This document shows, in pieces, positions 47,396-47,803 of a stretch of DNA of 47,803 nucleotides (positions within the stretch are counted from its first letter, which is position 1; every line of letters begins with the position of its first letter). The translations under genes were made by a program, and so were the position numbers. A model generated the notes under the pieces. That model was not told the origin of the DNA, made no database searches, and worked only from the letters and a program-made list of their open reading frames with translations. This DNA comes from a virus. Location: positions 1 to 47,803 of the IMG/VR virus record IMGVR_UViG_3300025086_000049; one strand, given 5' to 3'.

Positions 47396-47803
47396 ATGGC
47401 AGCAATAGCAGCATTAGCAGCCGGCACAGTAATAGCAGGAGCTGTTTCGGCTAATCAAGCATCAAAAGCCGCTAAAGGAGCGAGAAATGAAAAGCAAAGA
47501 GCTGAAGCAGAATTACAAGCTGTAAAAGATGCTAGGGAAGATATTATAAATCCTTTTGATAACACTAAAAACTTAAGTGATTTAGCTCAAGATCTTAGCG
47601 GTCAAATGTCTAATCCATTTGAAAACATGGGTGTTGCTACGCAAGCAGCTGAAATACAAATGGAACAAGCTGATATCGCTTTAGCAAATACGCTAGACAC
47701 GCTTAGAGCAACTGGCGCTAGTGCTGGCGGAGCTACAGCTTTAGCTCAAGCAGCTCTTCAAAGCAAAAGAGGTATTGCAGCTAGTATAGAGCAGCAAGAA
47801 GCT
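47396..47803 (+). CDS. Internal virion/ejection-type protein (partial, 5' end only)
   Basis: The first 136 residues are visible. Starts MAAIAALAAGTVIAGAVSAN, a hydrophobic Ala-rich stretch, then a helical Ala/Gln/Glu region with AEIQMEQADIALANTLDTLR and ATGASAGGATALAQAALQSK. The G-A-S-x-GG-x-T-A-L-AQAAL-x-SK pattern is one I recall from internal virion or DNA-ejection proteins of podovirus-like phages. The gene continues beyond the window. Confidence 0.65.
   Translation, partial: MAAIAALAAGTVIAGAVSANQASKAAKGARNEKQRAEAELQAVKDAREDIINPFDNTKNLSDLAQDLSGQMSNPFENMGVATQAAEIQMEQADIALANTLDTLRATGASAGGATALAQAALQSKRGIAASIEQQEA

Noticed and set aside
1-47803. CRISPR arrays, insertion sequences, integrase or attachment sites
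   Set aside because: No regularly spaced repeats, transposase, integrase or att-like duplication was seen, so a temperate lifestyle is not supported by this window.

Overview
The window is a 47.8 kb piece of a double-stranded DNA tailed phage, not a bacterial chromosome. It is AT-rich and has almost no spacers. It contains terminase, portal, major capsid and tail genes plus a replication and nucleotide-metabolism block. The host is probably a marine Bacteroidota bacterium. Start codons follow short AT-rich leaders with no clear Shine-Dalgarno sequence, one secreted protein has a signal peptide ending in the Bacteroidota-like SFSQ, and the head genes look distantly like those of crAss-like and related uncultured marine phages. 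The host and the crAss-like link are inferences. Both window edges cut genes (nrdA on the left, a virion protein on the right), so the genome is larger. No DNA polymerase or endolysin was seen.

Layout. Two divergent blocks are transcribed away from a control region at about 16.7-17.3 kb. The left block (1-16,714, minus strand) holds early/middle genes. Nearest the control region (12.2-16.7 kb) lie about twenty very small genes of unknown function, six copies of a 34-nt promoter-like motif (TTACAAACAAA, 12 nt, TGGATAATAT), and three RNA elements with tRNA-type T-arms but no normal anticodon arm. Farther left are an ATP-dependent DNA ligase, an HTH protein, a sigma-70-family factor, an ERF annealing protein, a PD-(D/E)XK exonuclease, an SSB-like protein with a DDDLPF tail, a T7 gp4-type primase-helicase, a thymidylate synthase-fold enzyme with dCMP-hydroxymethylase signature residues, two MazG-like pyrophosphohydrolases (one fused to a GIY-YIG-like domain), a T7-type endonuclease I, both class I ribonucleotide reductase subunits and a 2OG-Fe(II) oxygenase-like protein.

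The right block (17,284-47,803, plus strand) holds late genes: four tail-fibre/receptor-binding genes (the last with a self-cleaving S74 chaperone domain), a phage GroEL followed by GroES (reverse of the usual order), a run of small conserved proteins including a zincin and a 3-TM holin, a GroES-like double-domain protein, then terminase small and large subunits, portal, probable scaffold, major capsid protein, connector/tail proteins including one of 1,625 aa, a GNAT-like protein and an internal-virion-type protein. GC-rich hairpins follow the capsid gene and the next gene.

How it fits together. The sigma factor is a candidate reader of the repeated promoter motif. RNR, the TS/HMase-type enzyme and the pyrophosphohydrolases would reshape the dNTP pool, possibly towards modified cytosine. 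Primase-helicase, SSB, ligase and the recombination enzymes copy and repair DNA. GroEL/GroES may help fold capsid or fibre proteins. The most unusual signals are the T-arm RNA elements, the promoter family, the hydroxymethylase signature beside two all-alpha pyrophosphatases, and the GC-rich patch inside terminase.
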